From Methanomassiliicoccaceae archaeon (lineage in GTDB: Archaea > Thermoplasmatota > Thermoplasmata > Methanomassiliicoccales > Methanomethylophilaceae), in assembly GCA_016284295.1 (NCBI GenBank), contig JAEEOP010000027.1, positions 1 through 64,000 of the forward strand: 64,000 nt of DNA. Direction: 5' to 3'. The translations under genes were made by a program, and so were the position numbers. Shown in pieces: positions 46,771 through 55,745 of this stretch (positions are counted from its first letter, which is position 1; every line of letters starts with the position of its first letter). Below the pieces are notes generated by a model. It saw only the letters and a program-made list of their open reading frames with translations. It did not search any database and was not told where the DNA came from.

Positions 46771-47418
46771 TCAGAGACCGTGCCATTCCTCGATGGCTGC
46801 GGACATGTCGTCCATCTTGAACAGATACGATCCGGCCACGAGCACATCCACGCCGGCATCGACGCAGACCTTCGAGGTATCCTTGTTGATCCCTCCGTCC
46901 ACGGACACCAGCAGCTCCTTCCCGTTCTTCTTCGCCCATTCCTTGGTCCATGAGATCTTGGGGACGCAGTCGGCTATGAACGACTGCCCTCCGAATCCGG
47001 GATGCACCGTCATCACCAGAACGAGGTCCACCTCGGGGAGGTACTCCTCCATGGCGCTGACGTCCGTCTCCGGGTTGATCGATAATCCTGCTTTCAAGCC
47101 CTTGGCCTTGATCTTGGCGATGGCCCCGTGTATGTCCCCCTCGGCCTCGCAGTGAACTGTTATCATGTCGCATCCCGCGTCCGCGAACGCATCGATGTAG
47201 CGGATGGGGTCCTGAATCATCAGGTGCGCGTCGAAGGTGATATCGGAATGCTTCCTGATGGCCTTGATGACCGGAGGTCCGAAGGTTATGTTCGGTACGA
47301 AGTCGCCGTCCATCACATCGAGATGGGCCCAGTCCGCTCCTGCTCTTTCGACGCGGACGAGCTCCTCTCCGAGCTTCGAGAAATCCGCCGATAGCATCGA
47401 GGGGGATACGATAGTCAT
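46771..47418 (-). CDS. rpe: Ribulose-phosphate 3-epimerase
   Basis: It interconverts ribulose-5-phosphate and xylulose-5-phosphate. The 215-residue TIM barrel has SPSMLSADFSKL, 'WAHLDVMDGDFVPNITFGP', 'FDAHLMI', 'VLVMTVHPGFGGQSF' and 'VDGGINKDT', all family signatures. The ATG at 47418 replaces the track's 47502, which crosses the promoter. It heads the rpe-fen-tatD-tcdA operon. Confidence 0.93.
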   Translation of the reverse strand: MTIVSPSMLSADFSKLGEELVRVERAGADWAHLDVMDGDFVPNITFGPPVIKAIRKHSDITFDAHLMIQDPIRYIDAFADAGCDMITVHCEAEGDIHGAIAKIKAKGLKAGLSINPETDVSAMEEYLPEVDLVLVMTVHPGFGGQSFIADCVPKISWTKEWAKKNGKELLVSVDGGINKDTSKVCVDAGVDVLVAGSYLFKMDDMSAAIEEWHGL

Positions 47419-47508
47419 GCTATCCGCATGGGATGGTCCATATAAGGAAAATGGGTCTCGTGAGGGTCTAACCTCCTTAGGGCACATTGATTTTATTACC
47501 ATGTTGAT

Positions 47509-48408
47509 ATGGACGGTTCCGTGTGGACCGGCATCGAGCTCCTATTCGTCCTACAGGACATCCGCCACCAGTTCCCGATACTGGAGGACATATTCCTGGC
47601 ATTCTCGGGGAGATTCTTCTTCCAGATACTGCCGGTCATCGTTATGGCCTGGTTCCTCTGGTACGTCGACAAGAGGAAGGGGGAGATCATAGGCATAGGA
47701 TTCACTGCGGCCACCACCGTGTCCACGGTAGTGAAAGCGCTGTTCTTCCAGCCGAGGCCATGGGTGCTGGATCCGGGGATCGAGAGGGTCGACGGGGCGC
47801 ATGCGTCCGGACCATCCTTCCCAAGCTCCCACACGATCATGGCCGCGTCGTCGCTCATACCGGCCGCGTTCATGAGCAGATATAGAATTGCAGCGATCGT
47901 GCTGTTCGCCTTGGCGGTGATCGTGATCGCGGGAAGGCTCTTCCTCTGCGTGCATACGCCCCTGGACATCATCGCGGGCCTGGTCGTCGCCGGGGTATCG
48001 GTCTATGCGGCGAAGGTCGCCGTGGACTACGGTTCCAGAGGAGTGCGCGAGTTCTACATCTCCTGGACGGTCCATCTTCTGATCATGTCTATACTGGTGG
48101 CTGCATCGCTCATAGCCAGCTGGCAGAACGCGGTCATCATCCTGGAGTACTGCGTGATGTACTATGGCATGATGATCGGGATACTGCTGGACCACAGGTA
48201 CATCAATTATGACATGCGCATGAGGGATTCCAAGTACGGATTGCTGATCTTCGTGGGAGGCATCCTGATGGCAGGGATCCTGTTCATGGTGCCGTATCTC
48301 CTATCCTCGTCCATAGGTTCCCTAGTGGGCGGATTCCTTGTCGCACTGTGGATATCATGCCTGTTCCCGGCCCTGATGATGAGGTATCTGGGAACGGAGA
48401 GTCAGTGA
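47509..48408 (+). CDS. PAP2-family membrane phosphatase
   Basis: The 299-residue protein has seven to eight membrane helices and the three PAP2 motifs: KALFFQPRP, PSFPSSHT and GRLFLCVHTPLDI with the catalytic His pair. Such enzymes remove phosphate from lipid or polyprenyl diphosphates on the outer face of the membrane. The C-terminal third adds extra helices without catalytic residues. The lipid substrate is not evident. Confidence 0.86.
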   Translation: MDGSVWTGIELLFVLQDIRHQFPILEDIFLAFSGRFFFQILPVIVMAWFLWYVDKRKGEIIGIGFTAATTVSTVVKALFFQPRPWVLDPGIERVDGAHASGPSFPSSHTIMAASSLIPAAFMSRYRIAAIVLFALAVIVIAGRLFLCVHTPLDIIAGLVVAGVSVYAAKVAVDYGSRGVREFYISWTVHLLIMSILVAASLIASWQNAVIILEYCVMYYGMMIGILLDHRYINYDMRMRDSKYGLLIFVGGILMAGILFMVPYLLSSSIGSLVGGFLVALWISCLFPALMMRYLGTESQ

Positions 48409-48466
48409 CGGATTTCCCGACCTAACCGACGTTGGTTATTTAGCCGAGTCCGTCGATTAACTATGC

Positions 48467-48682
48467 ATGTCATTGGCTAAGCATAACACCGCAGCGGCGA
48501 AGTGCGACGTTGCGGGATGTGACAACGATGCAGAGAGGTCGTTCAACATCAAACAGGTGGAGAAGACCGATCTCAGTCTGAAGAGCGGCGACCTCCGTAA
48601 CGTCCACCTCTGCAAAGAGCACTACAAGGAGTTCAAGAAGCAGACGAAGACCGACAGGGAACTCGACGCGATCTACGACTGA
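48467..48682 (+). CDS. Small putative zinc-binding protein, 71 aa
   Basis: The sequence has 'KCDVAGCDNDAERSFNI' and later VHLCKEHYKEF, giving a CxxxxC...CxxxH set suited to one zinc ion. The remainder is charged and soluble. I do not recognise the family by name. The next gene, RNase Z, starts 14 nt later, so they probably form an operon. A nucleic-acid-linked role is a guess from context. Confidence 0.65.
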   Translation: MSLAKHNTAAAKCDVAGCDNDAERSFNIKQVEKTDLSLKSGDLRNVHLCKEHYKEFKKQTKTDRELDAIYD

Positions 48683-48696
48683 GCCCTGCAGATATC

Positions 48697-49614
48697 ATGT
48701 TGGAGCTGCTCTTTCTGGGGACCGGGGCCAGCGTCCCTTCCAGGGACAGGGCCACGTCCTGCATAGCCGTGAGGGGCGGCTCCGACATCATCCTCATGGA
48801 CTGCGGCGAGGGATCCCAGAGACAGATCATGATCTCGCCGTTCTCGTTCATGAAGATCAGGGCGATCCTTATAACCCATCTTCACGGCGACCACGTATTC
48901 GGGCTTCCGGGACTTCTCCAGACGATGAGCCTGTCCGGACGTACGGAAGGGCTCACGGTGTACGGTCCGGAAGGGATCCGGAAATGCATCGATGCGTTCA
49001 TGAGCGTTACCGAAGGGACCACTGTCTATCCGCTGGACATCGTCGAGGTGGAGGGAGGAGAGTCCTTCCAGGTGAAGGATATGACCGTCTCGGTCTACAG
49101 GACGGAACATAACATACCGTCCGTCGGATACATGATCCGGGAGAGGGAGCGCCCCGGGAAACTGGACCGCGAGAAGGCGCTGTCCCTGGGCATTAAGGAC
49201 GGACCGGACATGTCACGCCTGAAGAACGGGGTGACCGTCGGAGATGTTACGCCCGACATGGTCGTCGGCCCGCCCGTGAAAGGTATGTCTGTTTCGTACA
49301 CCGGGGACACCAGGCCTTGCGATTCTGTTGTGAAAGGGTCGAAGGGTGCCACTGTGATCATCCATGAGAGCACCTACATGTCTGGACAGGCCCAGCTGTC
49401 CAAGGAGTTCTTCCATTCCACGGCGGCGGAGGCCGCCCAGGACGCGTTGTCCGCAGGCGCATCGCACCTGATCCTCACACACATCAGCAACCGTTACGAC
49501 GACCATCAGGAGGTCGTTGACGAGGCCCGCACCATATTCGAGAACACCTGTGCGGCCTCGGACATGGACCTCTACGAGGTCAGACCTGACGGCCTCTTTC
49601 TGAAAAGCAGATGA
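48697..49614 (+). CDS. rnz: Ribonuclease Z
   Basis: It cuts the 3' trailer from pre-tRNA; CCA is not fully encoded in the tRNA of this window, which makes the activity necessary. The 305-residue metallo-beta-lactamase-fold protein has FLGTGASVPS at the start, HLHGDH at 61-66, 'YTGDTRPCD' with the metal Asp, 'IIHESTY' and 'LTHISNRYDDHQE'. Length and motifs match the short RNase Z form. Confidence 0.93.
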   Translation: MLELLFLGTGASVPSRDRATSCIAVRGGSDIILMDCGEGSQRQIMISPFSFMKIRAILITHLHGDHVFGLPGLLQTMSLSGRTEGLTVYGPEGIRKCIDAFMSVTEGTTVYPLDIVEVEGGESFQVKDMTVSVYRTEHNIPSVGYMIRERERPGKLDREKALSLGIKDGPDMSRLKNGVTVGDVTPDMVVGPPVKGMSVSYTGDTRPCDSVVKGSKGATVIIHESTYMSGQAQLSKEFFHSTAAEAAQDALSAGASHLILTHISNRYDDHQEVVDEARTIFENTCAASDMDLYEVRPDGLFLKSR

Positions 49615-49619
49615 ACCGC

Positions 49620-50183
49620 TCACAGCAGCTTGAGGATATCCGCCTTGGTCAGCACGCCGACGATTACCCCCTTGGAAGATACCAGGACGGCGTTGCTGTT
49701 GCTCATTATCCCCGCGACCGACGTTATCGGAGTGTTGTCCGGGACTACGGGGAACGACTCGCCCATGACCATGGATATGGTCATTCCGTACACATCGTCG
49801 ATGGACTTCTCGCTGCTTATCAGGTCGAATATGTCCCTTTCGGATATGCTGCCGACGGGCATGTTCCCTTTGAACACGGGGAACTGCGAGTAGCCGGTCT
49901 CGCCCATCATGTCCGCCGCGTACTTGATGGTCTGATCGCTCTGCAGCGAGACCACCTCCTTGGAACAGACGTCGATGGCGGTCTTCCCCTTGCCTATGGC
50001 TTTGGTCATACCCTCCAGCGCCTCGAAGAGGGCCACCACCGTCTCATAGCTCGCCGATACCTTGCCGCGCTCGATCTTCGCTATGGTGCCCTGGCTGACG
50101 CCCGACCTTGCGGCCAGCTCGGACTGAGTGACTCCCATCTCCACTCTAATCCTACGTATGTCGGTCACCGGGGGGAAATTCAT
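49620..50183 (-). CDS. HTH-XRE plus twin CBS-domain regulator
   Basis: The 187-residue protein has an N-terminal XRE helix-turn-helix (about 5-60, 'VTQSELAARSGVSQGTIAKIERGK') and two CBS repeats (about 70-187) that usually bind adenosyl ligands such as SAM or AMP. It is divergent from metK, with a 26-bp near-palindrome between them. A SAM- or AMP-sensing regulator of metK is therefore a natural hypothesis, though not proven. It converges on rnz. Confidence 0.82.
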   Translation of the reverse strand: MNFPPVTDIRRIRVEMGVTQSELAARSGVSQGTIAKIERGKVSASYETVVALFEALEGMTKAIGKGKTAIDVCSKEVVSLQSDQTIKYAADMMGETGYSQFPVFKGNMPVGSISERDIFDLISSEKSIDDVYGMTISMVMGESFPVVPDNTPITSVAGIMSNSNAVLVSSKGVIVGVLTKADILKLL

Positions 50184-50194
50184 ACGGCTCCGAT

Positions 50195-50220
50195 AATGAT
50201 ATTCCTATAAGAATATTATT
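50195..50220. promoter_or_regulatory. 26-bp near-palindrome between the CBS-HTH gene and metK
   Basis: AATGATATTC-CTATAA-GAATATTATT has ten-base arms with one mismatch; the inner six bases of each arm (ATATTC/GAATAT) are perfect. It lies just upstream of the metK TATA box and 12 nt from the regulator's start, a suitable operator position for both genes. Confidence 0.55.
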
Positions 50221-50228
50221 CTAGATAA

Positions 50229-50238
50229 CATATATAAA
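50229..50238 (+). promoter_or_regulatory. TATA box of metK
   Basis: CATATATAAA predicts transcription starting at about 50258, so metK mRNA is practically leaderless at the ATG at 50261. This argues against the TTG at 50249 used by the track. Confidence 0.6.
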
Positions 50239-50260
50239 CAAGGAATTATTGCGATATTAC

Positions 50261-51490
50261 ATGCCTAAGAAGTCCAAGAACATCTACGTAGAGGGACTCA
50301 ACGAGATCCCCACACCCATGAAGAAAGTCGAGATCGTCGAGAGGAAGGGAATCGGACACCCTGACTCCGTCGCGGACGCACTCGGTGAGGAAGTCTCCAA
50401 GGCCCTCTGTAAGATGTACATCAAAGAGGTCGGACACGTGCTGCACCACAACACTGACGAGACTCAGCTGGCAGCAGGAACCGCCAAGCCCGCATTCGGC
50501 GGCGGACACATCATCGACCCCGTCTACATGCTCCTTGTGGGACGCGCCACCACATACATCGACGGAAAGGACGCCAGGGACCTCCCCTGCAAGCCTGTCG
50601 CCCTCGCCGCCGCACGCAAGTACCTCAAGAAGACATTCCCCAACCTCGATGTCGACTCCGAGGTCATCCTCGATGCGAAGATCGGAATGGGATCCGACGA
50701 CCTGACCGGAGTCTACAAGACATCCGGAGTCCTGGCCAACGACACCTCCTTCGGAGTCGGATACGCACCCTACTCCGTCACGGACAGGCTCACACTCGAG
50801 ACCGAGCAGTACATCAACGGGGCCATGAAGAAGAAGCTCCCCGAGACCGGACAGGACGTCAAGGTCATGTGCTCCAGGATCGACAACACCGTCACCATGA
50901 CCATCGCATGCGCAATGGTCGACAAGTACCTCCCCGACGCGAACAGCTACCAGTCCGCCATCGAGCAGATGTACGACCTCGTCACCGACAACGCCATGAA
51001 GATCATCGGCGACGACGACGTCAAGTTCAAGCTCGACATCAACACCGGTGACAACTACAAGAAGGGCATCTACTACCTGACCTGTACCGGACTCTCCCAG
51101 GAGATGGGAGACGATGGATCCGTCGGAAGGGGTAACAGGTGCAACGGACTCATCACCCCCTACAGGCCCATGTCCATGGAGGCGACCTCCGGTAAGAACC
51201 CCATCACCCACATCGGAAAGATCTACAACGTCATGTCCAAGCTGATCGCTGAGGACGTCGCAAAGAAGGTCACCGACGAGGCGGAGATCAGGGTCAGGAT
51301 CCTCTCGCAGATCGGAAAGCCTGTCTCCCAGCCCCTGAACTGCTCCGTGCAGATCGTGCTCCCCGAGCCCGACAAGAACCCCAACCTCAAGAAGTGGTCC
51401 ACGGAGGCGGAGTCCATCGCATACGAGTGGCTCGACAACGTCGACAAGGTCTCCAACCTCATCATCAACGGAAAGGTCAGGACTTTCTGA
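50261..51490 (+). CDS. metK: S-adenosylmethionine synthetase, archaeal type
   Basis: It makes SAM from methionine and ATP. The 409-residue protein is of the archaeal MAT family, unlike bacterial MetK. It has 'VERKGIGHPDSVADALGEEVSK', 'HHNTDETQLAAG', 'FGGGHIIDPVY' and 'GDDGSVGRGNRCNGLITP'. SAM is needed here for McrA methylations and many radical-SAM enzymes. The start MPKKSKN is supported by the TATA box. A good terminator follows. Confidence 0.96.
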   Translation: MPKKSKNIYVEGLNEIPTPMKKVEIVERKGIGHPDSVADALGEEVSKALCKMYIKEVGHVLHHNTDETQLAAGTAKPAFGGGHIIDPVYMLLVGRATTYIDGKDARDLPCKPVALAAARKYLKKTFPNLDVDSEVILDAKIGMGSDDLTGVYKTSGVLANDTSFGVGYAPYSVTDRLTLETEQYINGAMKKKLPETGQDVKVMCSRIDNTVTMTIACAMVDKYLPDANSYQSAIEQMYDLVTDNAMKIIGDDDVKFKLDINTGDNYKKGIYYLTCTGLSQEMGDDGSVGRGNRCNGLITPYRPMSMEATSGKNPITHIGKIYNVMSKLIAEDVAKKVTDEAEIRVRILSQIGKPVSQPLNCSVQIVLPEPDKNPNLKKWSTEAESIAYEWLDNVDKVSNLIINGKVRTF

Positions 51491-51520
51491 GCAGATACAT
51501 CCAACCTATTTATTGAAACA

Positions 51521-51539
51521 GGGCCAATGGCCCTTTTTT
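51521..51539 (+). terminator. Terminator of metK
   Basis: GGGCC-AAT-GGCCC is followed at once by TTTTTT, a hairpin plus oligo-T of classic form, 30 nt after the metK stop. Confidence 0.75.
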
Positions 51540-51588
51540 CCCATTTTATTTATATATCCACAGACCCATCCAACTAACTGGTGGTAGT

Positions 51589-52173
51589 TTGAAGATTATC
51601 GATGCTCCTCAATTTGGTCCTATGTTCAGATTCAACGATGCCAACGTCTATTGGACCATGCACCTGCTCTCCAACGGAAAGCGTATCGGACGCAAGAGAC
51701 TCGCCGACGAGGTGGGGATCGGAGAGGGGAGCATGCGCAGGATACTGGACACCCTCCAGGAGTGGGAGTACATATCCATCAAGCAGACGGGCATCATGAT
51801 CACCAAGAACGGCCAGACATTCCTGGAGCAGATCCCCATCCAACCCGTGGACATCTACCTCGAAGGCTCCGTCATCGGAACCGAGCAACAGGGCGTGATA
51901 GTCAAGGGAGTCGCCAACAAGGTGAACAACGGTATGGAGCAGAGGGACGCCGGGATAAAGGTCGGAGCCGAAGGATGCACCACCATTGTGTTCAGGGACG
52001 GCAACCTCTGCATCCCTCCGGGATGGAACCTGGATGTGGAAAGGCCGGAGATCGCCAAGAAGATCCGCGACGAATACGGCATGAAGCCGGAGGATGCGCT
52101 GATCATCGGCGGTGGCACCACCAAGCAGTCCGCCATCATCGCCGCAGTTTCCGCTGCCCTTGAACTGTTCTGA
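51589..52173 (+). CDS. Winged-helix DUF4443-type regulator, paralogue of the MCR-linked one
   Basis: The 194-residue protein opens with TTG (MKIIDAPQFGPMFRF). Its winged helix, 'RIGRKRLADEVGIGEGSMRRILDTLQEWE', aligns closely with 'TIGRKRLSSLLDIGEGSTRTIISLLQNQG' of the protein at 18561. It keeps the middle sensor domain ('GMEQRDAGIKVGAEGCTTIVFRDGNLCIPP') but lacks the C-terminal DUF2111-like part. TATA TTATTTATATAT about 30 nt upstream gives an almost leaderless start. Its stop overlaps the ATG of the TIM-barrel gene, so they are coupled. Target unknown. Confidence 0.7.
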   Translation: MKIIDAPQFGPMFRFNDANVYWTMHLLSNGKRIGRKRLADEVGIGEGSMRRILDTLQEWEYISIKQTGIMITKNGQTFLEQIPIQPVDIYLEGSVIGTEQQGVIVKGVANKVNNGMEQRDAGIKVGAEGCTTIVFRDGNLCIPPGWNLDVERPEIAKKIRDEYGMKPEDALIIGGGTTKQSAIIAAVSAALELF

Positions 52174-53237
52174 TGAAGCATCTTTTCAGCTACTCGGTCT
52201 ATCAGGATCTGAATGACATAGGCAAGGACCTCCAGGCGACGTTCTCCAGGATAGGGTGCAACGGTCTGGAGACCCTCACCTCACATGAGGCGATGGATCC
52301 CGTATACCACAGGTACACGGTATCCGTCCACCTCCCTTTCGCCACGGACTGGCTCGCTGCCTGGGAGGGCAGGGCGTACGAGATGTCCGAATACTATTCC
52401 AAATACTACATGTACGGCAGAGACAGGGACGAGGTCATAGCCACCATCAGGAACATGATCGAGATGGCCGCGCCCGCACATCCGGAGCACGGGGTGATCC
52501 ATGCCAGCAACGTGGACCTCACCGAGCTGAGGAAGAGGAGATACTCGCTGGATTCCAACAGGGTCCTGCGCACGTTCTGCGAAATGATGAATGCATCCGT
52601 AGCGGACTTCCCTGGCGGGGAGCCGCCGTTCAAGCTGGCATTCGAGAACCTCTGGTGGCCGGGACTAAGGCTGCAAAGCGATTCTGACTACAGGCTCCTG
52701 GAGAAGCATCTGGAGTTCGAGAACTGGGGCATATGCTTGGACACGGGGCATCTGATGAACACCCTGCCCGTGTACACAGAGCAAGACGGCATCGAAACCC
52801 TCCTTAAGATATTCGACGGCTATAGCCAGGACCTCATAGACGCCATAGGCGGAGTGCACTTCCACTACAGCGCCTCGGGACGCTACAGGGAGACGTTCGA
52901 GGAGGTCGTGCACACCGACGGACCGATAAACGAGTACATCGCCGGATCGTATCACCACATAAGCACGCTGGATCAGCATCTCCCGTTCAGCGACCCGCGC
53001 TGCAAGGAGCTGATCGACATCCTCCGGCCGGACCTGGTGATACACGAACTGCCCGGCCATGGCCACGATCCCCTTCTGGACTACGTCCAGCAGAGAAGCC
53101 TGCTGGACCGAGCCAGATACCGTCCGCTCAATCGAACCGATTCTAAACAACCCAGCATCCTCCCAATAAAGGTTTTATATATCATGCTTAATCGGGAATC
53201 CAGAGGAATTTCGAATGGCACGTTTCAAAGAGGCTGA
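52173..53237 (+). CDS. Xylose-isomerase-like TIM-barrel protein
   Basis: The 354-residue protein has the sugar-phosphate isomerase/epimerase fold: strand ends with '[11 protein letters not shown]', '[15 protein letters not shown]', 'GGVHFHYSA' and '[13 protein letters not shown]'. These supply Glu, Asp and His candidates for a metal site, as in endonuclease IV or xylose-isomerase-like enzymes. The reaction is unknown. The last 24 bases overlap L40e, and the L40e promoter lies inside its 3' end, so the extreme C-terminus is probably unstructured. It is coupled to the winged-helix gene. Confidence 0.75.
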   Translation: MKHLFSYSVYQDLNDIGKDLQATFSRIGCNGLETLTSHEAMDPVYHRYTVSVHLPFATDWLAAWEGRAYEMSEYYSKYYMYGRDRDEVIATIRNMIEMAAPAHPEHGVIHASNVDLTELRKRRYSLDSNRVLRTFCEMMNASVADFPGGEPPFKLAFENLWWPGLRLQSDSDYRLLEKHLEFENWGICLDTGHLMNTLPVYTEQDGIETLLKIFDGYSQDLIDAIGGVHFHYSASGRYRETFEEVVHTDGPINEYIAGSYHHISTLDQHLPFSDPRCKELIDILRPDLVIHELPGHGHDPLLDYVQQRSLLDRARYRPLNRTDSKQPSILPIKVLYIMLNRESRGISNGTFQRG

Positions 53238-53364
53238 GCACAGGCTCCTTGACAAGACTGTATGCATGAACTGCTACGCCACCAACCCTGTTAAGGCGTC
53301 CAAGTGCAGGAAGTGCGGATACAGCAACCTCAGGCCCAAAGCCAAAGAGAGCAGGAAACAGTGA
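53215..53364 (+). CDS. rpl40e: Ribosomal protein L40e
   Basis: This 49-residue protein is missing from the track. It begins [20 protein letters not shown] and contains the CxxC...CxxC zinc ribbon CMNC and CRKC with a basic tail, as in archaeal/eukaryotic L40e of the large ribosomal subunit. GAGGAATTTCGA precedes the ATG, and GGTTTTATATATC about 40 nt upstream is its promoter, placed within the previous gene. Confidence 0.95.
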   Translation: MARFKEAEHRLLDKTVCMNCYATNPVKASKCRKCGYSNLRPKAKESRKQ

Positions 53365-53503
53365 ATACTGTTCCATATTGATTTTTACGGCCTTATGGCC
53401 GGATCTTATCTCCATCAGCGAGAGCTATAGAGGAATCCGTCCGGCCAGGCCATCGTGAACGTCAAATACCTTTTACCGCGTACGTGGGACGGAGTTACGG
53501 ACG

Positions 53504-54466
53504 ATGAAAGTAGCTATCGTGGACGACAATATCGCCATCCAAGAGATCCTGAAGGACATCCTCATGGACAACGGCCACATCGTCAACATATCCGGTACGA
53601 TCGAGGAGGCCGTTCAGAACATCCCGCAGTTCAGGCCGGACGTCATCCTTCTGGACTCGGTCGTCAACGAGGAGGACGGTCTGCAGGTCCTGACCCGCAT
53701 CCACGAGGATGATCCCACAGTATGCCTCGACACCGTTCTGGTCAAAGGTCTCAACGAGGAGGCCCCTAAGGACAATATCCACATTCTCACGGTCGTCAAC
53801 AAGCCGTTCAAGACCGCCGACATCCCCAACGCATTGGGGATAGTTAGCGCCAGGAAGGAGAGCCTCAAGGCAGATGCGGAGAGGAAGACTTCACGCAACA
53901 CCGGATTCCTCGCCAAACTCAAGAGGAGCACCAAGGTCGAGAAGGAGCCTGAACCGCAGCACCTCACCGTGGACGACACGAGCATCGTGGCGCAGTACAT
54001 CGCATCCGATGCCCCGCTATACGGCAGATCGTACGTCTTCTTCGAGGACGAGCCGAACAAGATTTACGAGTTCGCCCGCATCTTCAATCCCGACGACTAC
54101 TCCATACTGATCATATCATCATACAACCCCAAGGTGGTGAAGCAGAGGTTCGGCAGCGACCTGGTGGACGTCACCACCCTGTCCTCCACAGGCAGGTCCA
54201 GATCCATGGACATCAACGCCCTGGGGACGCTCACGGTGTTCATTAACGACTACATCAGCGAGAACGACAAGCCCATCGTGCTGATCGATGACTGCAATGA
54301 TATAGTCGATAGCAATGACCTCAACCAGGCACTGGTCTTCCTCCACCAGCTGGTCGACAGGAAACCAGGGGAGAAACTGGTCACATTCGCGGTGTCGATA
54401 TCCAAGGACGGTAAGAACACCAAGGACATCAATATCCTGCTCGGGGATTTTTCCGAGTACAACTGA
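53504..54466 (+). CDS. Response-regulator receiver protein with C-terminal DUF835-like domain
   Basis: Residues 1-115 are a REC domain: the acidic pair at 7-8, the phospho-acceptor Asp51 in VILLDSVVN and the Lys in VNKPFK near 105. A polar linker follows. The part from about 160 to 320 (YGRSYVFFEDEPNKIYEFARIF) resembles DUF835, an archaeal signalling domain. There is no DNA-binding domain and no histidine kinase nearby, so it likely signals by protein contact. Enolase follows 10 nt later. Confidence 0.78.
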   Translation: MKVAIVDDNIAIQEILKDILMDNGHIVNISGTIEEAVQNIPQFRPDVILLDSVVNEEDGLQVLTRIHEDDPTVCLDTVLVKGLNEEAPKDNIHILTVVNKPFKTADIPNALGIVSARKESLKADAERKTSRNTGFLAKLKRSTKVEKEPEPQHLTVDDTSIVAQYIASDAPLYGRSYVFFEDEPNKIYEFARIFNPDDYSILIISSYNPKVVKQRFGSDLVDVTTLSSTGRSRSMDINALGTLTVFINDYISENDKPIVLIDDCNDIVDSNDLNQALVFLHQLVDRKPGEKLVTFAVSISKDGKNTKDINILLGDFSEYN

Positions 54467-54476
54467 AGGAGATAAA

Positions 54477-55742
54477 ATGCAGATCGAGAAGGTTTGGGCA
54501 AGGGAGGTCCTGGATTCCAGAGGCAACCCCACCGTAGAGGCAGAGATCACCGTCGGCGGACACAGGATTACCGCCATCGCGCCGTCCGGCGCATCCACGG
54601 GTTCATGGGAGGCCCACGAGCTCCGCGACGGAGGCGACAGATACGGCGGGAAGGGCGTACTGAAGGCCGTCGAGAACGTCCGCGGCCCCATCGCCAAGAG
54701 GATCACGGGCATGGATCCCACCGACCAGGCCGGCATCGACAGGGCCATGATCGAGCTGGACGGGACGGAGAACAAGACCTCTCTCGGAGGCAATGCCACC
54801 GTGGCCGTGTCCCTTGCAGTCGCCAGGGCCGGGGCCATGTGCAACAACGTCCCCGTCTACCAGCACATCGGCGGAGACCACGTCACCCTGCCCGTTCCCA
54901 TGCTGAACATCATCAACGGCGGAAAGCACGCCGGAGGCAACCTGAAGATCCAGGAATGCATGATCATCCCGGCTGGCGCGAAGACCTTCTCCGACTGCCT
55001 CAGGATGTCCACAGAGGTCTACATGCACCTCAAATCCATCCTCAAGTCCAAGTACGGCGTAGGGGCCATCAACATCGGCGACGAGGGAGGATTCGCTCCC
55101 CCGCTCGACACCGTTGATGAGGCGCTCTCCACTATAGTCGCAGCCATCTCCGATGCGGGATATGCGCCCGGCAAGGACGTGTTCCTCGCCATCGACGCCG
55201 CATCCTCGGAGTTCTTCTCCAACGGAGTATACGAGGTCGACGGCATGAAGCTCAGCGCAGGCGAGCTCGCGGACCACTACGTCCAGCTCACCAAGGACCA
55301 CCCCCTCATCAGCATCGAGGACCCCTTCTTCGAGGACGACTTCGAGACCACCGCCGAGCTCACCAAGAAGATCGGCAGCCATGTGCAGATCGTCGGGGAC
55401 GACCTGTTCGTCACCAACTCCAAGCGTCTCGCTAGGGGGATCGACGCGGGTGCCGCAAACGCCCTCCTGCTCAAGGTCAACCAGATCGGTACAGTCACTG
55501 AATCCGGCGAGGCCGCACAGATGAGCTTCGACCACGGATACAACGTCGTGGTCTCCCACAGGTCCGGAGAGTCCGAGGACACCACGATCGCGGACCTCTC
55601 CGTCGGATGGGGATCCGGCGAGATCAAGACCGGTGCGCCTGCCAGGGGAGAGAGGACTGCCAAGTACAACCGCCTCCTCAGAATCGAGGAGGAGCTGGGA
55701 TCCAAGGCCGTGTTCCCCGGCATCAAGAAATTCCACATCTGA
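54477..55742 (+). CDS. eno: Enolase
   Basis: It interconverts 2-phosphoglycerate and phosphoenolpyruvate. The 421-residue sequence has 'REVLDSRGNPTVEAE', 'PSGASTG', metal Asp/Glu residues in 'ISIEDPFFEDD' and 'VGDDLFVTN', and the signature LLLKVNQIGTVTE. The ATG at 54477 follows AAGGAGATAAA; the track's long start (54315) is a shadow. It is co-transcribed with the REC-DUF835 gene and the next gene. Confidence 0.96.
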   Translation: MQIEKVWAREVLDSRGNPTVEAEITVGGHRITAIAPSGASTGSWEAHELRDGGDRYGGKGVLKAVENVRGPIAKRITGMDPTDQAGIDRAMIELDGTENKTSLGGNATVAVSLAVARAGAMCNNVPVYQHIGGDHVTLPVPMLNIINGGKHAGGNLKIQECMIIPAGAKTFSDCLRMSTEVYMHLKSILKSKYGVGAINIGDEGGFAPPLDTVDEALSTIVAAISDAGYAPGKDVFLAIDAASSEFFSNGVYEVDGMKLSAGELADHYVQLTKDHPLISIEDPFFEDDFETTAELTKKIGSHVQIVGDDLFVTNSKRLARGIDAGAANALLLKVNQIGTVTESGEAAQMSFDHGYNVVVSHRSGESEDTTIADLSVGWGSGEIKTGAPARGERTAKYNRLLRIEEELGSKAVFPGIKKFHI

Positions 55743-55745
55743 GGC

